A stretch of DNA of 64,000 nt from Cytobacillus sp. NJ13 (GCA_030348385.1 JAUCFP010000006.1:5173501-5237500), one strand, 5' to 3'. Positions 1-9,054 are shown, numbered from the stretch's first letter. The notes: generated by a model not told the origin, from the sequence alone. Translations and numbers: made by a program.

Positions 1-179
1 TGACTGAAGATGAATACCGGAATGGCAAGTCATCATCCATCAATCATTTTTACGAAAAGCTATTGAAGCTGAGAGACCTGCTGAATACTGACACTGCCAG
101 GGAAATGGCAGAAGAGCGGCATCAAATTATGGAGCAATATCTGCATCAATTTTTTATAGAATGGAATGGTCAAGCATGA
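1..179 (+). CDS. HD-domain phosphohydrolase, C-terminal end (partial)
   Basis: Only the last 58 codons are present; reading begins at base 3 and stops with TGA at 177-179. The fragment is helical and charged, with a [12 protein letters not shown] stretch, then [12 protein letters not shown] and a terminal FIEW. I know this ending from the HD-superfamily metal-dependent phosphohydrolases of the B. subtilis YpgQ type. The HD motif itself lies outside the window, so catalytic residues cannot be checked. The next gene starts inside this stop codon region (ATGA-type overlap), suggesting translational coupling. A ypgQ identity would fit the YpgR-like gene two genes downstream. It could be any protein ending in this helix; moderate confidence. 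Confidence 0.55.
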   Translation, partial: TEDEYRNGKSSSINHFYEKLLKLRDLLNTDTAREMAEERHQIMEQYLHQFFIEWNGQA

Positions 180-2056
180 AGATGATCTCTGTGGAAAATG
201 TTACAAAAACATATGGAGAGAAAGAACTTTTTAATGATATATCTTTTACAATCGCTGAAAAAGAAAGAGCAGGACTGATCGGTGTAAACGGTACAGGGAA
301 ATCTTCCCTGCTTAAAGTGATTGCCGGTGTTGACCTGCCAGACTCTGGAGAAGTAGTCACTCCTAGAGATTACACCATTTCATATTCAGCACAGCAGCCT
401 GAACTCAACTATGATTTAACAGTTCTCGAGCAGGTTTTTGCAGGAGATGCGCCAATTCTTGTACTGCAGAGAGAATATGAACAAGCCCTGCTGGAGCTTA
501 GCATGCACCCTGAAGATTCAGACATTCAGCAAAATCTTTTCGAACTTCAAAAAAGAATGGATACCCTTGATGCCTGGGAAGTGAACACCGATGCAAAAAC
601 GATACTCACTAAGCTGGGTATCGAGGAGTTCACCAAAAAGATTGGAGAGCTTTCTGGCGGGCAAAAAAAACGGGTTGCCCTGGCGCAAGTACTGATCCAG
701 TCCCCTGACTTGCTGATTCTTGACGAGCCGACAAATCATCTTGATTTTGAATCGGTCAAATGGCTGGAAGAATATCTGGGCAGATACAGGGGGGCGCTGC
801 TCCTTGTAACACATGACCGTTATTTCCTTGACCGGGTTACAAATAGGATGTTTGAACTTGAAGGCGGAAATCTATACAGCTATAAAGGAAATTATGCTGC
901 ATTCCTTGAAGCAAAGGCGGTAAGAGAGGAAAATGAGGCAGCAGCCATTGATAAGCAGAAAAATCTGTTCAGAAGGGAACTGGAATGGATCAGACGAGGT
1001 GCAAAAGCCCGTACCACCAAGCAAAAGGCCAGAATTCAGCGGTTCGAAACCCTTGACAGTCAGCTTGCCTCAGTTAAATCCTCTGAAAAATTGGATATGT
1101 CCCTAAGCGGCAGCCGCCTCGGAAAACAGGTATTTGAACTCGAATCTGCTTCAAAAAAGTATGGCACTCAAACGATTTTGGATCAATTTGATCTTCTTGT
1201 AAAACCAGGGGATAGAATAGGGATTATCGGAAGAAATGGAACGGGGAAATCTACTCTGCTTAACATACTGGCAGGCAGGATTCCGCTTGACTCAGGTAAG
1301 CGCATTATTGGGCAGACGGTAAAAATCGCTTACTATACACAGGAAAGCGAAGATATGGATGAGAACAAGCGCATGATCGAATACCTCAAAGAAACAGCAG
1401 AAGTGGTTGAAACTTCCGATGGCAAAACGATTTCTGCAGCTCAAATGCTGGAGCGCTTCCTATTTCCTTCGTATTCTCACGGCACTCCTATCCGCAAGCT
1501 TTCCGGCGGGGAAAAACGCAGGCTGTATTTATTGAAAATCTTAATGTCTGAGCCTAATGTTCTTCTGCTTGATGAGCCGACCAATAACCTTGATACCCAA
1601 ACCCTGACGGTTCTCGAAGATTACCTTGAAGATTTTCCAGGTGTAGTCATTACAGTTTCACATGACCGCTACTTCCTGGATAAAGTGGCTGAGCAGCTTC
1701 TTGTATTAAAAGGCGAGGGCAAAGTCGAATCCTACTATGGAAATTACAGTGAATTTCTTGAAAGCGAGAATGCCAGGCCTGTTCAGGAAGTTGATCCTGC
1801 CCCAAAAAAATCGAGGGAAACTAAGCCGAAAAAGAAGAGAATGAGCTACAAAGAAAAAAAGGAATGGGAAGAAATCGAGGGGAAAATTGAAGCGGCTGAA
1901 TCCCGTCTCGAAGCGATTTCCTCAGAAATGGCCAGCATCGGCAGTGACTTTGAAAAGGGTCAGGCCTTAGTAGAAGAAGAAACAATGCTGAATGAAGAGC
2001 TTGAATACTTGATTGAGAGATGGAGCTATCTTTCAGAAGCAGCTGAGAATGAGTGA
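176..2056 (+). CDS. yfmR: ABC-F family ATP-binding protein, YfmR/Uup type
   Basis: This is a soluble duplicated ATPase without membrane segments, expected to act on the ribosome (ABC-F translation factors; YfmR/Uup help relieve stalled ribosomes). Domain 1 has Walker A GVNGTGKS, signature LSGGQKKR and Walker [13 protein letters not shown]. Domain 2 has [16 protein letters not shown] and [12 protein letters not shown]. The roughly 75-residue linker between them is basic. The C-terminal 90 residues (from [12 protein letters not shown]) form the charged coiled-coil extension typical of Uup/YfmR and absent from shorter ABC-F proteins. I start at ATG 176, overlapping the upstream stop, which gives 626 residues, close to the B. 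subtilis homologue; ATG 182 is an equal alternative. A strong terminator follows. Confidence 0.85.
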   Translation: MKMISVENVTKTYGEKELFNDISFTIAEKERAGLIGVNGTGKSSLLKVIAGVDLPDSGEVVTPRDYTISYSAQQPELNYDLTVLEQVFAGDAPILVLQREYEQALLELSMHPEDSDIQQNLFELQKRMDTLDAWEVNTDAKTILTKLGIEEFTKKIGELSGGQKKRVALAQVLIQSPDLLILDEPTNHLDFESVKWLEEYLGRYRGALLLVTHDRYFLDRVTNRMFELEGGNLYSYKGNYAAFLEAKAVREENEAAAIDKQKNLFRRELEWIRRGAKARTTKQKARIQRFETLDSQLASVKSSEKLDMSLSGSRLGKQVFELESASKKYGTQTILDQFDLLVKPGDRIGIIGRNGTGKSTLLNILAGRIPLDSGKRIIGQTVKIAYYTQESEDMDENKRMIEYLKETAEVVETSDGKTISAAQMLERFLFPSYSHGTPIRKLSGGEKRRLYLLKILMSEPNVLLLDEPTNNLDTQTLTVLEDYLEDFPGVVITVSHDRYFLDKVAEQLLVLKGEGKVESYYGNYSEFLESENARPVQEVDPAPKKSRETKPKKKRMSYKEKKEWEEIEGKIEAAESRLEAISSEMASIGSDFEKGQALVEEETMLNEELEYLIERWSYLSEAAENE

Positions 2057-2062
2057 TGCATA

Positions 2063-2087
2063 CCCGGAGTAATCTCCGGGTTTTTTT
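2063..2087 (+). terminator. Intrinsic terminator after the ABC-F gene
   Basis: CCCGGAG, a 4-nt loop and CTCCGGG form a perfect 7-bp stem followed by seven T residues, directly behind the ABC-F stop codon. Confidence 0.9.
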
Positions 2088-2173
2088 CAAAAGCGCCTAA
2101 AATGCCTCGTAAATTTCCTTATGTTAAAATAAAACCAGTTACCATCGTGAATATATAAAAAAGGGTGATACTT

Positions 2174-3310
2174 TTGAAAATAAAAGCAATCGAACCAACA
2201 CCAAGTCCAAATACAATGAAGGTTATTCTTGATGAAGAGCTTCCGATGGGGAAAGCCAATAATTATAAAAAGGATAAAAAACAAGGAGCTCCACAGATTA
2301 TTCTTGATATTCTTGAAATTGAAGGAATCAAAGGGGTTTACCATGTTGCCGATTTCCTTGCTGTCGAAAGAAATGCCAAATATGACTGGAAAGAGCTTCT
2401 CCCTCAAGTAAGATCCGCTTTTGGCGAGGATGTGGAAAATGAAGGCCCGGAAGAAAACGGCATCGATGAACATTTTGGTGAGGTACAGGTGTTAGTCCAA
2501 ATGTATAAAGGAATCCCCATGCAGGTGAAACTGACTGACGGCACGGAAGAAAAGCGTTTTGCACTTCCTGAAAACTATATCAAAGCTGTTTCAGAGGCTC
2601 AGGATCCTGCTGATAATGTTGTCATGGTCCGCAAGTGGAAAGAATTCGGTGTCCGCTATGGAGACTTTGACCAGGTTGGACATGATATTGTAGAAGAACT
2701 AATGGCTGCCTATCCAGATGGGAGACTCCAGATACTTGTGAAAATGGCAAAAAGCCCTGATAAAACGGAGGAAAAACTCGCACGTTCCCTTCTTAAATTG
2801 TCTGTCGAAGATCTGGATTCCCCAGATTGGCGGGAGCGCTATCAAAAACTCGAACAGATGGATGATCCTGAACTGGAGGACCTGCCTGTTCTTGAAAAAG
2901 CGCTTAAAGATGAGAAGGCTTCAATCAGAAGACTTGCTACAGTTTATCTTGGGATGATTGAGGATAAGAGTGTCCTGCCTCTTCTGTACAGAGCATTGAA
3001 GGATAAAACAGTCACTGTAAGACGTACAGCAGGGGACTGTCTGTCTGACCTGGGATTTGAAGAAGCAATGGACGCCATGAAGGAAGCACTGCAGGACGAC
3101 AGTAAACTTGTGCGCTGGCGTGCGGCCATGTTTCTTTACGAAGTGGGTGATGAAAGTGCGCTACCTGCTTTAAAAGCAGCAGAAGACGATCCGGAATTCG
3201 AAGTCAGCATGCAAATCAAATTGGCAATTGAAAGAATTGAACATGGAGAAGAAGCAAAAGGATCAGTTTGGAAACAGATGACTGAATCCCGGAAACAGGG
3301 CCAGGAATAA
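2174..3310 (+). CDS. ypgR: YpgR-like scaffold/HEAT-repeat protein (conserved virulence factor C family)
   Basis: The N-terminal ~90 residues begin KIKAIEPTPSPNTMKV and resemble the Nfu N-terminal scaffold fold seen in YpgR of B. subtilis and CvfC of staphylococci. The C-terminal half (about residues 215-365) is a run of HEAT/PBS-type helical repeats, with recurring patterns such as LEKALKDEKASIRRLA, LYRALKDKTVTVRRTA and MKEALQDDSKLVRWRA. No catalytic motif is visible, so a scaffold or protein-binding role is likely. The start is TTG at 2174 behind AAGGGTGAT (2161-2169), giving 378 residues, the usual family size; an in-frame GTG at 2165 lies inside the Shine-Dalgarno. It stands alone between two terminators. 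Molecular function is unknown. Confidence 0.8.
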   Translation: MKIKAIEPTPSPNTMKVILDEELPMGKANNYKKDKKQGAPQIILDILEIEGIKGVYHVADFLAVERNAKYDWKELLPQVRSAFGEDVENEGPEENGIDEHFGEVQVLVQMYKGIPMQVKLTDGTEEKRFALPENYIKAVSEAQDPADNVVMVRKWKEFGVRYGDFDQVGHDIVEELMAAYPDGRLQILVKMAKSPDKTEEKLARSLLKLSVEDLDSPDWRERYQKLEQMDDPELEDLPVLEKALKDEKASIRRLATVYLGMIEDKSVLPLLYRALKDKTVTVRRTAGDCLSDLGFEEAMDAMKEALQDDSKLVRWRAAMFLYEVGDESALPALKAAEDDPEFEVSMQIKLAIERIEHGEEAKGSVWKQMTESRKQGQE

Positions 3311-3321
3311 TTTACGGGAAT

Positions 3322-3358
3322 AACCGCTCACAGAATGAAAATCTGGAGCGGTTTTTTT
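3322..3358 (+). terminator. Intrinsic terminator after ypgR
   Basis: AACCGCTC and GAGCGGTT (8-bp perfect arms, 16-nt loop) followed by a run of T residues just after the ypgR stop. Confidence 0.85.
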
Positions 3359-3537
3359 GTTGGGCTTAGAAGGAATCGTTCCAAGCTTTAGGAAGGATGG
3401 CAGTATGGTAATGACTGAAGCGAAATTGTGTGCCCGGCATTTTTATAGAAGGTCCCAAATTAATGAATTTCATCACTTACACACACTGCAGTTTTACCCA
3501 TTTAAAGCGAAAAATTATAATAAATTTGTAAAAATTA

Positions 3538-3566
3538 TTGAAATTATCCGAAAAAGGGTCTATATT
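3538..3566 (+). promoter_or_regulatory. SigA-type promoter of ilvD with an overlapping CodY-like box
   Basis: TTGAAA (3538-3543), a 17-bp spacer and TATATT (3561-3566) form a good housekeeping promoter about 90 bp before ilvD. The spacer contains AATTATCCGAAAAAG (3542-3556), which matches 11 of 15 positions of the CodY consensus AATTTTCWGAAAATT. CodY represses branched-chain amino acid genes in Bacillus, so the position is sensible, but four mismatches make the operator only a candidate. The rest of the 347-bp gap (3311-3657) holds the upstream terminator and no convincing gene. Confidence 0.55.
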
Positions 3567-3657
3567 GGAAAGAAAATATTTGGGGGCAGGAGGCTTATCA
3601 TATTATTCCCATAGAATAAGAGATTATGAATCTAGGGTAACGGAGGTATTACATACT

Positions 3658-5343
3658 ATGACTGGCTCACACATGAGAAGTGATATGATCAAAAAAGGCA
3701 CAGACCGGGCTCCGCACCGCAGCTTGCTGCGTGCTGCCGGAGTTAAGGAAGAGGATTTTGGAAAACCATTTATTGCTGTGTGCAATTCCTACATTGATAT
3801 CGTACCTGGACATGTGCATTTGCAGGAATTCGGTAAAATTGTTAAAGAAGCAATCCGTGAAGCAGGAGGCGTTCCATTTGAATTTAATACCATCGGAGTA
3901 GATGATGGAATTGCCATGGGCCATATTGGCATGCGCTATTCTCTCCCAAGCCGCGAAATCATTGCAGACTCACTTGAAACAGTTGTTTCTGCACACTGGT
4001 TTGATGGAATGGTCTGTATCCCGAACTGCGATAAAATTACGCCTGGAATGATGATGGGGGCTTTAAGAGTTAATATTCCAACCGTTTTTGTCAGCGGAGG
4101 CCCGATGAAAGCTGGTGTTGATTCAAGCGGAAAACCTTTATCTTTAAGCTCTGTCTTTGAGGGTGTAGGTGCCTTTGAATCTGGACAAATCGATGAACAA
4201 AGGCTTCAGGAAATCGAGCAGGTTGCATGTCCGACTTGCGGATCATGTTCCGGAATGTTCACTGCAAATTCCATGAACTGTCTGGCAGAAGGACTGGGTC
4301 TTGCACTTCCTGGCAATGGCACGATTTTGGCAGTATCAGAAGAGAGAAAAGAATTTGTTAAACGTTCAGCCAAGCAGCTGATGGAATTAATAAAAAAAGA
4401 CATTAAGCCGCGTGATATCGTTACAATTGATGCAATTGACAATGCATTTGCCTTGGATATGGCAATGGGCGGGTCAACCAATACAGTTCTTCACACATTG
4501 GCACTTGCTCATGAAGCGGAAATTGAATATCCGATTGAACGAATTAATGAGATTGCCAACCGGGTTCCGCATTTAGCGAAGATTGCTCCTGCTTCAGATT
4601 ATCATATTGAAGATGTTCATAATGCGGGTGGAGTCAGTGCGATCATCAATGAATTGCTTAAAAAGCCGGACGCCCTGAATGGAGATTGTCTGACAGTTAC
4701 CGGAAAGCCGCTCAGGGAGAATGTAGCAGGCAGTGAAATTCTGGATGAAAATGTAATCCGAACCCTGGAGAATCCGCATTCTGAACGCGGAGGGCTGGCA
4801 GTTCTATTTGGAAATCTTGCTCCTGAAGGCTCAATTATAAAAGTCGGTGCTGTTGATGAGTCAGTAGGCGGGTACCATAGAGGACCAGCCATCTGCTTTG
4901 ATTCGCAGGAAGAGGCATTATCCGGAATCATTACCGGCAAAGTGCAGGAAGGCCATGTTGTTGTCATTCGTTATGAGGGTCCTAAAGGAGGGCCTGGAAT
5001 GCCGGAGATGCTTGCACCTACATCCCAGATTGTCGGCCGTGGACTTGGGGCAAAAGTCGGCCTGATTACAGATGGCCGTTTCTCAGGGGCTTCCCGGGGA
5101 ATCAGCATTGGGCACATCTCTCCAGAGGCTGCTGAAGGCGGGCCTATTGCATTCGTGGAAAATGGAGATATCATTGAATTGGATTTGAATAACCGTACAA
5201 TCAACCTGGAAATCTCAGATGAAGAATTTGAAAAACGCAAAGCCAATTGGAAAGGCTTCGAGCCAAAGGTCAAAAAAGGGTATCTTGCCCGTTATTCGAA
5301 GCTTGTAACCAATGCCAGCACGGGCGGCGTTATGAAAATTTAA
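3658..5343 (+). CDS. ilvD: Dihydroxy-acid dehydratase
   Basis: IlvD converts 2,3-dihydroxy-isovalerate and 2,3-dihydroxy-3-methylvalerate to the 2-keto acids in valine and isoleucine synthesis, in the cytoplasm, using an Fe-S cluster. The protein is 561 residues, the normal size. Visible family motifs are [20 protein letters not shown], the cluster region [13 protein letters not shown] (Cys120 and Cys124), [17 protein letters not shown] with its Cys triplet, and the C-terminal [20 protein letters not shown]. The start at ATG 3658 has CGGAGGT (3641-3647) ten bases upstream; an upstream in-frame TTG coincides with the promoter -35 and is rejected. It is a single gene between its promoter and a strong terminator; CodY control is likely but not proven. 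Confidence 0.95.
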   Translation: MTGSHMRSDMIKKGTDRAPHRSLLRAAGVKEEDFGKPFIAVCNSYIDIVPGHVHLQEFGKIVKEAIREAGGVPFEFNTIGVDDGIAMGHIGMRYSLPSREIIADSLETVVSAHWFDGMVCIPNCDKITPGMMMGALRVNIPTVFVSGGPMKAGVDSSGKPLSLSSVFEGVGAFESGQIDEQRLQEIEQVACPTCGSCSGMFTANSMNCLAEGLGLALPGNGTILAVSEERKEFVKRSAKQLMELIKKDIKPRDIVTIDAIDNAFALDMAMGGSTNTVLHTLALAHEAEIEYPIERINEIANRVPHLAKIAPASDYHIEDVHNAGGVSAIINELLKKPDALNGDCLTVTGKPLRENVAGSEILDENVIRTLENPHSERGGLAVLFGNLAPEGSIIKVGAVDESVGGYHRGPAICFDSQEEALSGIITGKVQEGHVVVIRYEGPKGGPGMPEMLAPTSQIVGRGLGAKVGLITDGRFSGASRGISIGHISPEAAEGGPIAFVENGDIIELDLNNRTINLEISDEEFEKRKANWKGFEPKVKKGYLARYSKLVTNASTGGVMKI

Positions 5344-5350
5344 TAATGTT

Positions 5351-5382
5351 AAGAAAGCCGGTCATTTATGACTGGCTTTCTT
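5351..5382 (+). terminator. Intrinsic terminator after ilvD
   Basis: AGAAAGCCGGTCAT pairs with ATGACTGGCTTTCT with one G-U pair; the 14-bp arms lie eight bases after the ilvD stop. Confidence 0.8.
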
Positions 5383-5395
5383 GCTGATAAGAGTT

Positions 5396-5458
5396 TTTGG
5401 CCGATATGTATATGAATTAGGACGATAGAATACCATAATCGGACGATAAAAAGGATTG
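5396..5458. repeat. Three-unit array with 21-bp period (GGMCGATA core)
   Basis: GGCCGATA starts at 5399, GGACGATA at 5420 and GGACGATA at 5441, exactly 21 bp apart. The 21-mers are otherwise diverged. The array lies between the ilvD terminator and brxA. The core and period match the five-unit array at 51648-51751, so I treat both as one repeat family of unknown function. Confidence 0.7.
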
Positions 5459-5551
5459 CAAAGTTTTACCCGGCATAGAAAAATTGCATAAAGATCATAC
5501 GATATAGTATGCTTACTTTACAAACTGCAGCTTAAGGAGGAGGCAAATTTT

Positions 5552-5986
5552 ATGTCTATGGCATATGAGGAATATATGAAGCAAATGGTAAAACCGATGC
5601 GTGAGGAGCTTGTACAGGCCGGTTTTAAAGAGCTGACGGCTTCAGAAGATGTAGAGCAGTTTATGGAAGGTCTTGAAGGAACAGCTCTTGTGGTTGTCAA
5701 TTCAGTTTGCGGCTGTGCCGCTGGACTGGCTCGGCCGGCAGCAACGCAGGCCGTTTTACGCAGTGAAAAGAAACCTGATCATTTAGTGACGGTGTTTGCA
5801 GGACAGGATAAAGAAGCAACAGCTAAAATGCGCGAGTACTTTGATGGATATGAGCCTTCATCTCCTTCTATGGCTCTTTTAAAAGGGAAGGAAGTTGTAC
5901 ACTTCATTCACCGCCATGATATTGAAGACCATTCCATGGAAGCGATCATGGAAAATCTTCTTGCTGCTTTTGAGGCGAATTGCTGA
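5552..5986 (+). CDS. brxA: Bacilliredoxin BrxA (YphP/YqiW family)
   Basis: Bacilliredoxins remove bacillithiol from S-bacillithiolated proteins in the cytoplasm after oxidative stress. The protein is 144 residues, identical in length to B. subtilis YphP. The active site is the unusual CGC motif in NSVCGCAAGLARPA, with Cys53 and Cys55; the conserved PSSPSMALL and HFIHRHDIE segments follow. The start at ATG 5552 has a very strong AAGGAGGAGG nine bases upstream. It lies downstream of ilvD but is separated by a terminator and the 21-bp repeat array, so it is probably transcribed separately. I did not find a convincing -35/-10 pair for it. Confidence 0.93.
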   Translation: MSMAYEEYMKQMVKPMREELVQAGFKELTASEDVEQFMEGLEGTALVVVNSVCGCAAGLARPAATQAVLRSEKKPDHLVTVFAGQDKEATAKMREYFDGYEPSSPSMALLKGKEVVHFIHRHDIEDHSMEAIMENLLAAFEANC

Positions 5987-6008
5987 GAATATAAAGATTA
6001 AACAAAAC

Positions 6009-6033
6009 GGGGTGTCTGCAGGCACCCTTTTCT
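6009..6033 (+). terminator. Intrinsic terminator after brxA
   Basis: A GC-rich inverted repeat around GGGGTGTCTGCAGGCACCC is followed by TTTTCTT. Confidence 0.65.
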
Positions 6034-6065
6034 TATAGCAAAATTAAGAAATTCAGGTGAACACA

Positions 6066-6839
6066 ATGATTATTACAACTGCCGGACGCACCAATGAAGC
6101 AATAAAAGAAAAAGCAAAAAAAATCGCTGAACAATTGGGAGCAGAATATATCAGCAGGAATAAAAGGTCTGTAGAAATGATCCAAAAACAAATTCCTGAG
6201 GACTGCATAGTAGTTGGAAAAGAACGTTTGGAGCTTTTTCCGATAGGTGAAAGCCAGCCATTCTTTTTTCATCCCAGTTCAGCGATGTTCAGAGTAAAAC
6301 GTCTCCTAAAAGGAGAGGGTGATCCTTTTCTTCAGGCTGCGGGGCTTAAAGAAGGCAGCAGTATTCTCGATTGTACCCTTGGACTGGCCTCTGACAGTAT
6401 AACAGCCAGTTATGCAGCAGGGAGTAAAGGCAAAGTTACAGGACTGGAAGGAAATAAATATCTTTCCTTCCTGGTGGCGAATGGGCTTAGACAATGGGAC
6501 TCGGGGCTTGAGAGTATGAATCAGGCAATGAGAAGAATAAAGGTGGAATCTTCAATGGCCCTTCCTTATTTGAAAAAATTGCCCGTGGACAGTTATGACG
6601 TTGTCTATTTTGATCCCATGTTTGAAGAAAAAATCCTTGAGTCAGAGGGGATTAAAGCACTAAGGAACTTTGCTGTTTATGAGGACCTGTCAGAGGAAGT
6701 TATTTTTCATGCAAAAAGAGCAGCCAGACAGAGAGTGGTTCTGAAGGATCACTTTAGAAGTTCCAGGTTTGCCCGATATGGCTTCAAAGTAATTGAAAGA
6801 AAGTCATCGAAATTTCATTTTGGGGTAATTGAAAAATAA
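6066..6839 (+). CDS. Class I SAM-dependent methyltransferase, RsmJ-like (YpiP-like)
   Basis: The 257-residue cytoplasmic protein has the Rossmann motif I in LDCTLGLASDSITASYAAG, an acidic motif II region (VTGLEGNKYLS), and motif IV YFDPMFEEK, whose DPMF signature is shared with the RsmJ 16S rRNA (guanine-N2) methyltransferase group. An N-terminal ~85-residue extension (TTAGRTNEAIKEKAK) is typical of the Firmicutes relatives I associate with B. subtilis YpiP. The start at ATG 6066 has AGGTG seven bases upstream; an in-frame GTG at 6057 overlaps that site. The substrate is not proven; rRNA or tRNA is likely by family. The gene ends at a bidirectional terminator shared with a tiny opposite-strand gene. 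Confidence 0.75.
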   Translation: MIITTAGRTNEAIKEKAKKIAEQLGAEYISRNKRSVEMIQKQIPEDCIVVGKERLELFPIGESQPFFFHPSSAMFRVKRLLKGEGDPFLQAAGLKEGSSILDCTLGLASDSITASYAAGSKGKVTGLEGNKYLSFLVANGLRQWDSGLESMNQAMRRIKVESSMALPYLKKLPVDSYDVVYFDPMFEEKILESEGIKALRNFAVYEDLSEEVIFHAKRAARQRVVLKDHFRSSRFARYGFKVIERKSSKFHFGVIEK

Positions 6840-6841
6840 AA

Positions 6842-6872
6842 AAAGGTGCCTGAAAAACCAGGCACCTGCTTA
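6842..6872. terminator. Bidirectional terminator
   Basis: AGGTGCCTG (6844-6852) and CAGGCACCT (6859-6867) form a perfect 9-bp stem. On the minus strand it is followed by a long T run, so it mainly serves the 25-residue gene at 6874-6951; on the plus strand the T tract is weak. Confidence 0.8.
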
Positions 6873-6873
6873 T

Positions 6874-6951
6874 TTAATCTGCGATGGCCAGATAAACAAA
6901 GTAAGCCATCAGCAAAAGGCTTGCAATAACAAAGAATACAGACCAATCCAT
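6874..6951 (-). CDS. 25-residue single-span membrane protein
   Basis: This is a very short gene read from the minus strand: ATG at 6951-6949, TAA at 6876-6874. The peptide is almost entirely one hydrophobic helix (WSVFFVIASLLLMAYFVYLA) with acidic residues at positions 2 and 25. A purine-rich AAGGGGG lies eight bases before the ATG, and the gene runs directly into a strong minus-strand terminator. Size and topology recall KdpF-type or other regulatory micro-membrane proteins, but I do not recognise the family. The combination of ribosome site, terminator and transmembrane helix supports a real gene. Confidence 0.65.
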   Translation of the reverse strand: MDWSVFFVIASLLLMAYFVYLAIAD

Positions 6952-7157
6952 CTGAATTTCCCCCTTTTTTTTCTCCTCGGCTTGAAGAACACGATTTGTT
7001 CTTATTATTCCCGCTTTGCTGCTTTATAATCCGGCAATTATATTTTTCACTATATATCTATTGTTCTTTTTAACGATACATGAAATCAATTTAAATTTGG
7101 TTCGAAAAGAAGTATAATAGAAAAATAGAATTGAGATACATAGCGAGGAAGGATACG

Positions 7158-8336
7158 ATGGAATTTCCTATTTCAAAAAGAATGGCTTCTTTTCCGGAAA
7201 GTGTGTTTGCGGAATTGGCCCAAATTAAGAATTCGAAACTTTCAGGCGGATTTCCGGTGATTGATTTGAGCATTGGCAGCCCTGATTTGCCCCCTCCCGC
7301 TTTTGTTATGGAGGAATTAGCAAGAGGAACCCGGGAACCAGAATTATATGGGTACTCGTTAACAGGTACAATTGAATTTCATTCTGCAGTCTGCAGCTAT
7401 TATAAACGAAATTTTGAAGTGGATCTTGAATCTTCAGAGGTGCTGCTTTTAATGGGTTCACAGGATGGGCTGGTTCATTTGCCGATGGTTCTATGTGACC
7501 CAGGAGAGTATATCCTTGTTCCGGACCCGGGATATACTGCGTATGCTGCAGGTGCAGCCCTGGCTGGTGCACAGATGTACGGTATGCCCTTAAAAAAGGA
7601 GAACAGCTTCCTTCCGGATTTTGATGAAATCCCTGAAGAAATTCTCGCAAACACGAAATTAATGATCCTGAATTTCCCCGGCAATCCCGTTCCTGCGATG
7701 GCGACGGAGGAGTTTTTTCTTCAGGCGATCCATCTGGCAAAGAAGTACGGCTTTGCTGTATTGCATGATTTTGCTTACTCGGAACTTTATTATGAGAAGA
7801 AACCTCTAAGTTTTTTGTCTGTAGCAGGGGCCATGGATGTAGGGATTGAAATGAATTCACTATCAAAAAGTTTTAATATGGCAGGCTGCAGAGTGGCATA
7901 TGCTGCCGGTAATCAGCAGCTTATTGCGCTGCTGGCCAACTTCAAATCCAATTTGGATTATGGGGTATTCTTGCCGGTGCAGTCAGCTGCAGTGAAAGCA
8001 TTGAATGATCAGTCCTCTTTTTTGCAGGACTTGAGAGAGACATACAGAAAAAGAAGAGATGTATTATTAAAAGAGCTGAAAAATGTCGGGTGGGATATCA
8101 GCAAGCCAGAGGGGTCAATGTTCTTGTGGGCCGAGGTTCCATCTGGATATAGCTCATCCAGGGATTTTGCGGTTGACTTGATTAACCGCGCCGGCGTAGT
8201 CGTAACCCCTGGAAGTGCTTTTGGCCAATGGGGTGAGGGATATGTTCGGATTGCACTTGTTCAGCCCGAAAATGAATTAAGGCAAGCTGCCGCAAATATT
8301 GAAAAAAGCGGCATGCTTAAGAAAATCCTTGCTTAG
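7158..8336 (+). CDS. PLP-dependent class I/II aminotransferase (LL-diaminopimelate aminotransferase-like)
   Basis: This is a fold-type I aminotransferase of 392 residues. The PLP lysine is Lys237 in MNSLSKSFNMAGCRVAYAAG. Other family marks are IDLSIGSPDLPPP near the N-terminus, YGYSLTG, VPDPGYTAY, NFPGNP (172-177, replacing the common NYPNNP), HDFAYSEL and a C-terminal VTPGSAFG..GYVRIAL. The overall pattern is closest to LL-diaminopimelate/aspartate aminotransferase-like enzymes; the exact amino donor cannot be read. ATG 7158 is preceded by GAGGAAGGA six bases away; an in-frame upstream start at 7131 lacks such a site. The next gene, ypjP, follows after 21 bp and may be co-transcribed. Confidence 0.85.
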   Translation: MEFPISKRMASFPESVFAELAQIKNSKLSGGFPVIDLSIGSPDLPPPAFVMEELARGTREPELYGYSLTGTIEFHSAVCSYYKRNFEVDLESSEVLLLMGSQDGLVHLPMVLCDPGEYILVPDPGYTAYAAGAALAGAQMYGMPLKKENSFLPDFDEIPEEILANTKLMILNFPGNPVPAMATEEFFLQAIHLAKKYGFAVLHDFAYSELYYEKKPLSFLSVAGAMDVGIEMNSLSKSFNMAGCRVAYAAGNQQLIALLANFKSNLDYGVFLPVQSAAVKALNDQSSFLQDLRETYRKRRDVLLKELKNVGWDISKPEGSMFLWAEVPSGYSSSRDFAVDLINRAGVVVTPGSAFGQWGEGYVRIALVQPENELRQAAANIEKSGMLKKILA

Positions 8337-8357
8337 CAGAAAGGAAGGCGAAAAAAC

Positions 8358-8945
8358 ATGCCGAATTGGCTGAGAAAATCCTTTGTTGTACTTGTTACCA
8401 TTTTAACGTTTGGCCTCGTCACACCTTCTCAGGCATTTCTATATGAAAATACCAGCCAGTTAAAGGCCTCTAGAGCCTCCGATGTGGAAAGCTCAGAAAA
8501 TAATGCAGACCTGGCTGATGAGGAAGACAGTCATTTTGATAAAGAGGACTTTATCAGGCAAATGCTGATGGAAGCTGAGGCGCAATCGTATGAGAAGTTT
8601 GGCGCCAAGATTGGGCCTGTTATTGAAAACGAATTTAGCGAAGTAATACTGCCAAATATTGAAAAAGCTATCCAGGAGGTGGCGGTGCAATATCCGGAAG
8701 AAAGCCTTGCCCAGTTAAAAGTTACAGAAAATCCTGGAGGCGGATTATCGGAGAAAATCTTCCATATTACCAACAGCAGGACGAATGATGATGTTATACG
8801 GTTCCATGTAAGAAGGGACCATCCTCCGCAGCAGGGATACTGGTTTAATTTTCACTATCATACACACCATGATAATTTTCAGGCCCACCATGAACTTGGA
8901 TCAATTTACTGGAATAAAAACACTCCGCCGAAATGGATGACTTAA
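8358..8945 (+). CDS. ypjP: YpjP family secreted protein
   Basis: The 195-residue protein has an N-terminal signal-like segment (RKSFVVLVTILTFGLV then TPSQAFLY) and an acidic low-complexity linker. The C-terminal domain is rich in histidine and aromatic residues, ending with WFNFHYHTHHDNFQAHHELG and IYWNKNTPPKWM. This C-terminus is how I recognise YpjP, a Bacillaceae protein of unknown function encoded close to thyB-dfrA in B. subtilis. The histidine cluster might bind metal (inference). The start at ATG 8358 has AGGAAGG in a good position. It sits directly before the Ter island but upstream of its promoter. Confidence 0.8.
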   Translation: MPNWLRKSFVVLVTILTFGLVTPSQAFLYENTSQLKASRASDVESSENNADLADEEDSHFDKEDFIRQMLMEAEAQSYEKFGAKIGPVIENEFSEVILPNIEKAIQEVAVQYPEESLAQLKVTENPGGGLSEKIFHITNSRTNDDVIRFHVRRDHPPQQGYWFNFHYHTHHDNFQAHHELGSIYWNKNTPPKWMT

Positions 8946-8991
8946 AGATTGAAATAAATCCTGGAATATGAAAAAATATTTTTATGGATTA

Positions 8992-9017
8992 TGAAACTTT
9001 TCATGATTTATAGCGTA
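8992..9017 (+). promoter_or_regulatory. ECF sigma (SigW-type) promoter of the first ter operon half
   Basis: TGAAAC (8992-8997), a 16-bp spacer starting TTTT, and CGTA (9014-9017) match the SigW/SigM/SigX consensus perfectly. It lies 37 bp before terD. In B. subtilis the yceCDEFGH homologues are known SigW/SigM/SigX/SigB targets. Confidence 0.85.
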
Positions 9018-9054
9018 AATACATTTATTCTACATAATGGAGGTTTGAGTTGAA

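Noticed and set aside
3357..3614. 85-codon open frame upstream of ilvD
   Set aside because: It covers the ilvD promoter and CodY-like box, has no ribosome site and an unnatural composition.
6829..7029. 66-codon plus-strand open frame after the methyltransferase
   Set aside because: It crosses the terminator and is antisense to the better-supported 25-residue membrane gene.
7306..7866. 186-codon open frame antisense to the aminotransferase gene
   Set aside because: It lies wholly within a well-supported gene on the other strand, with no ribosome site and no recognisable motif.
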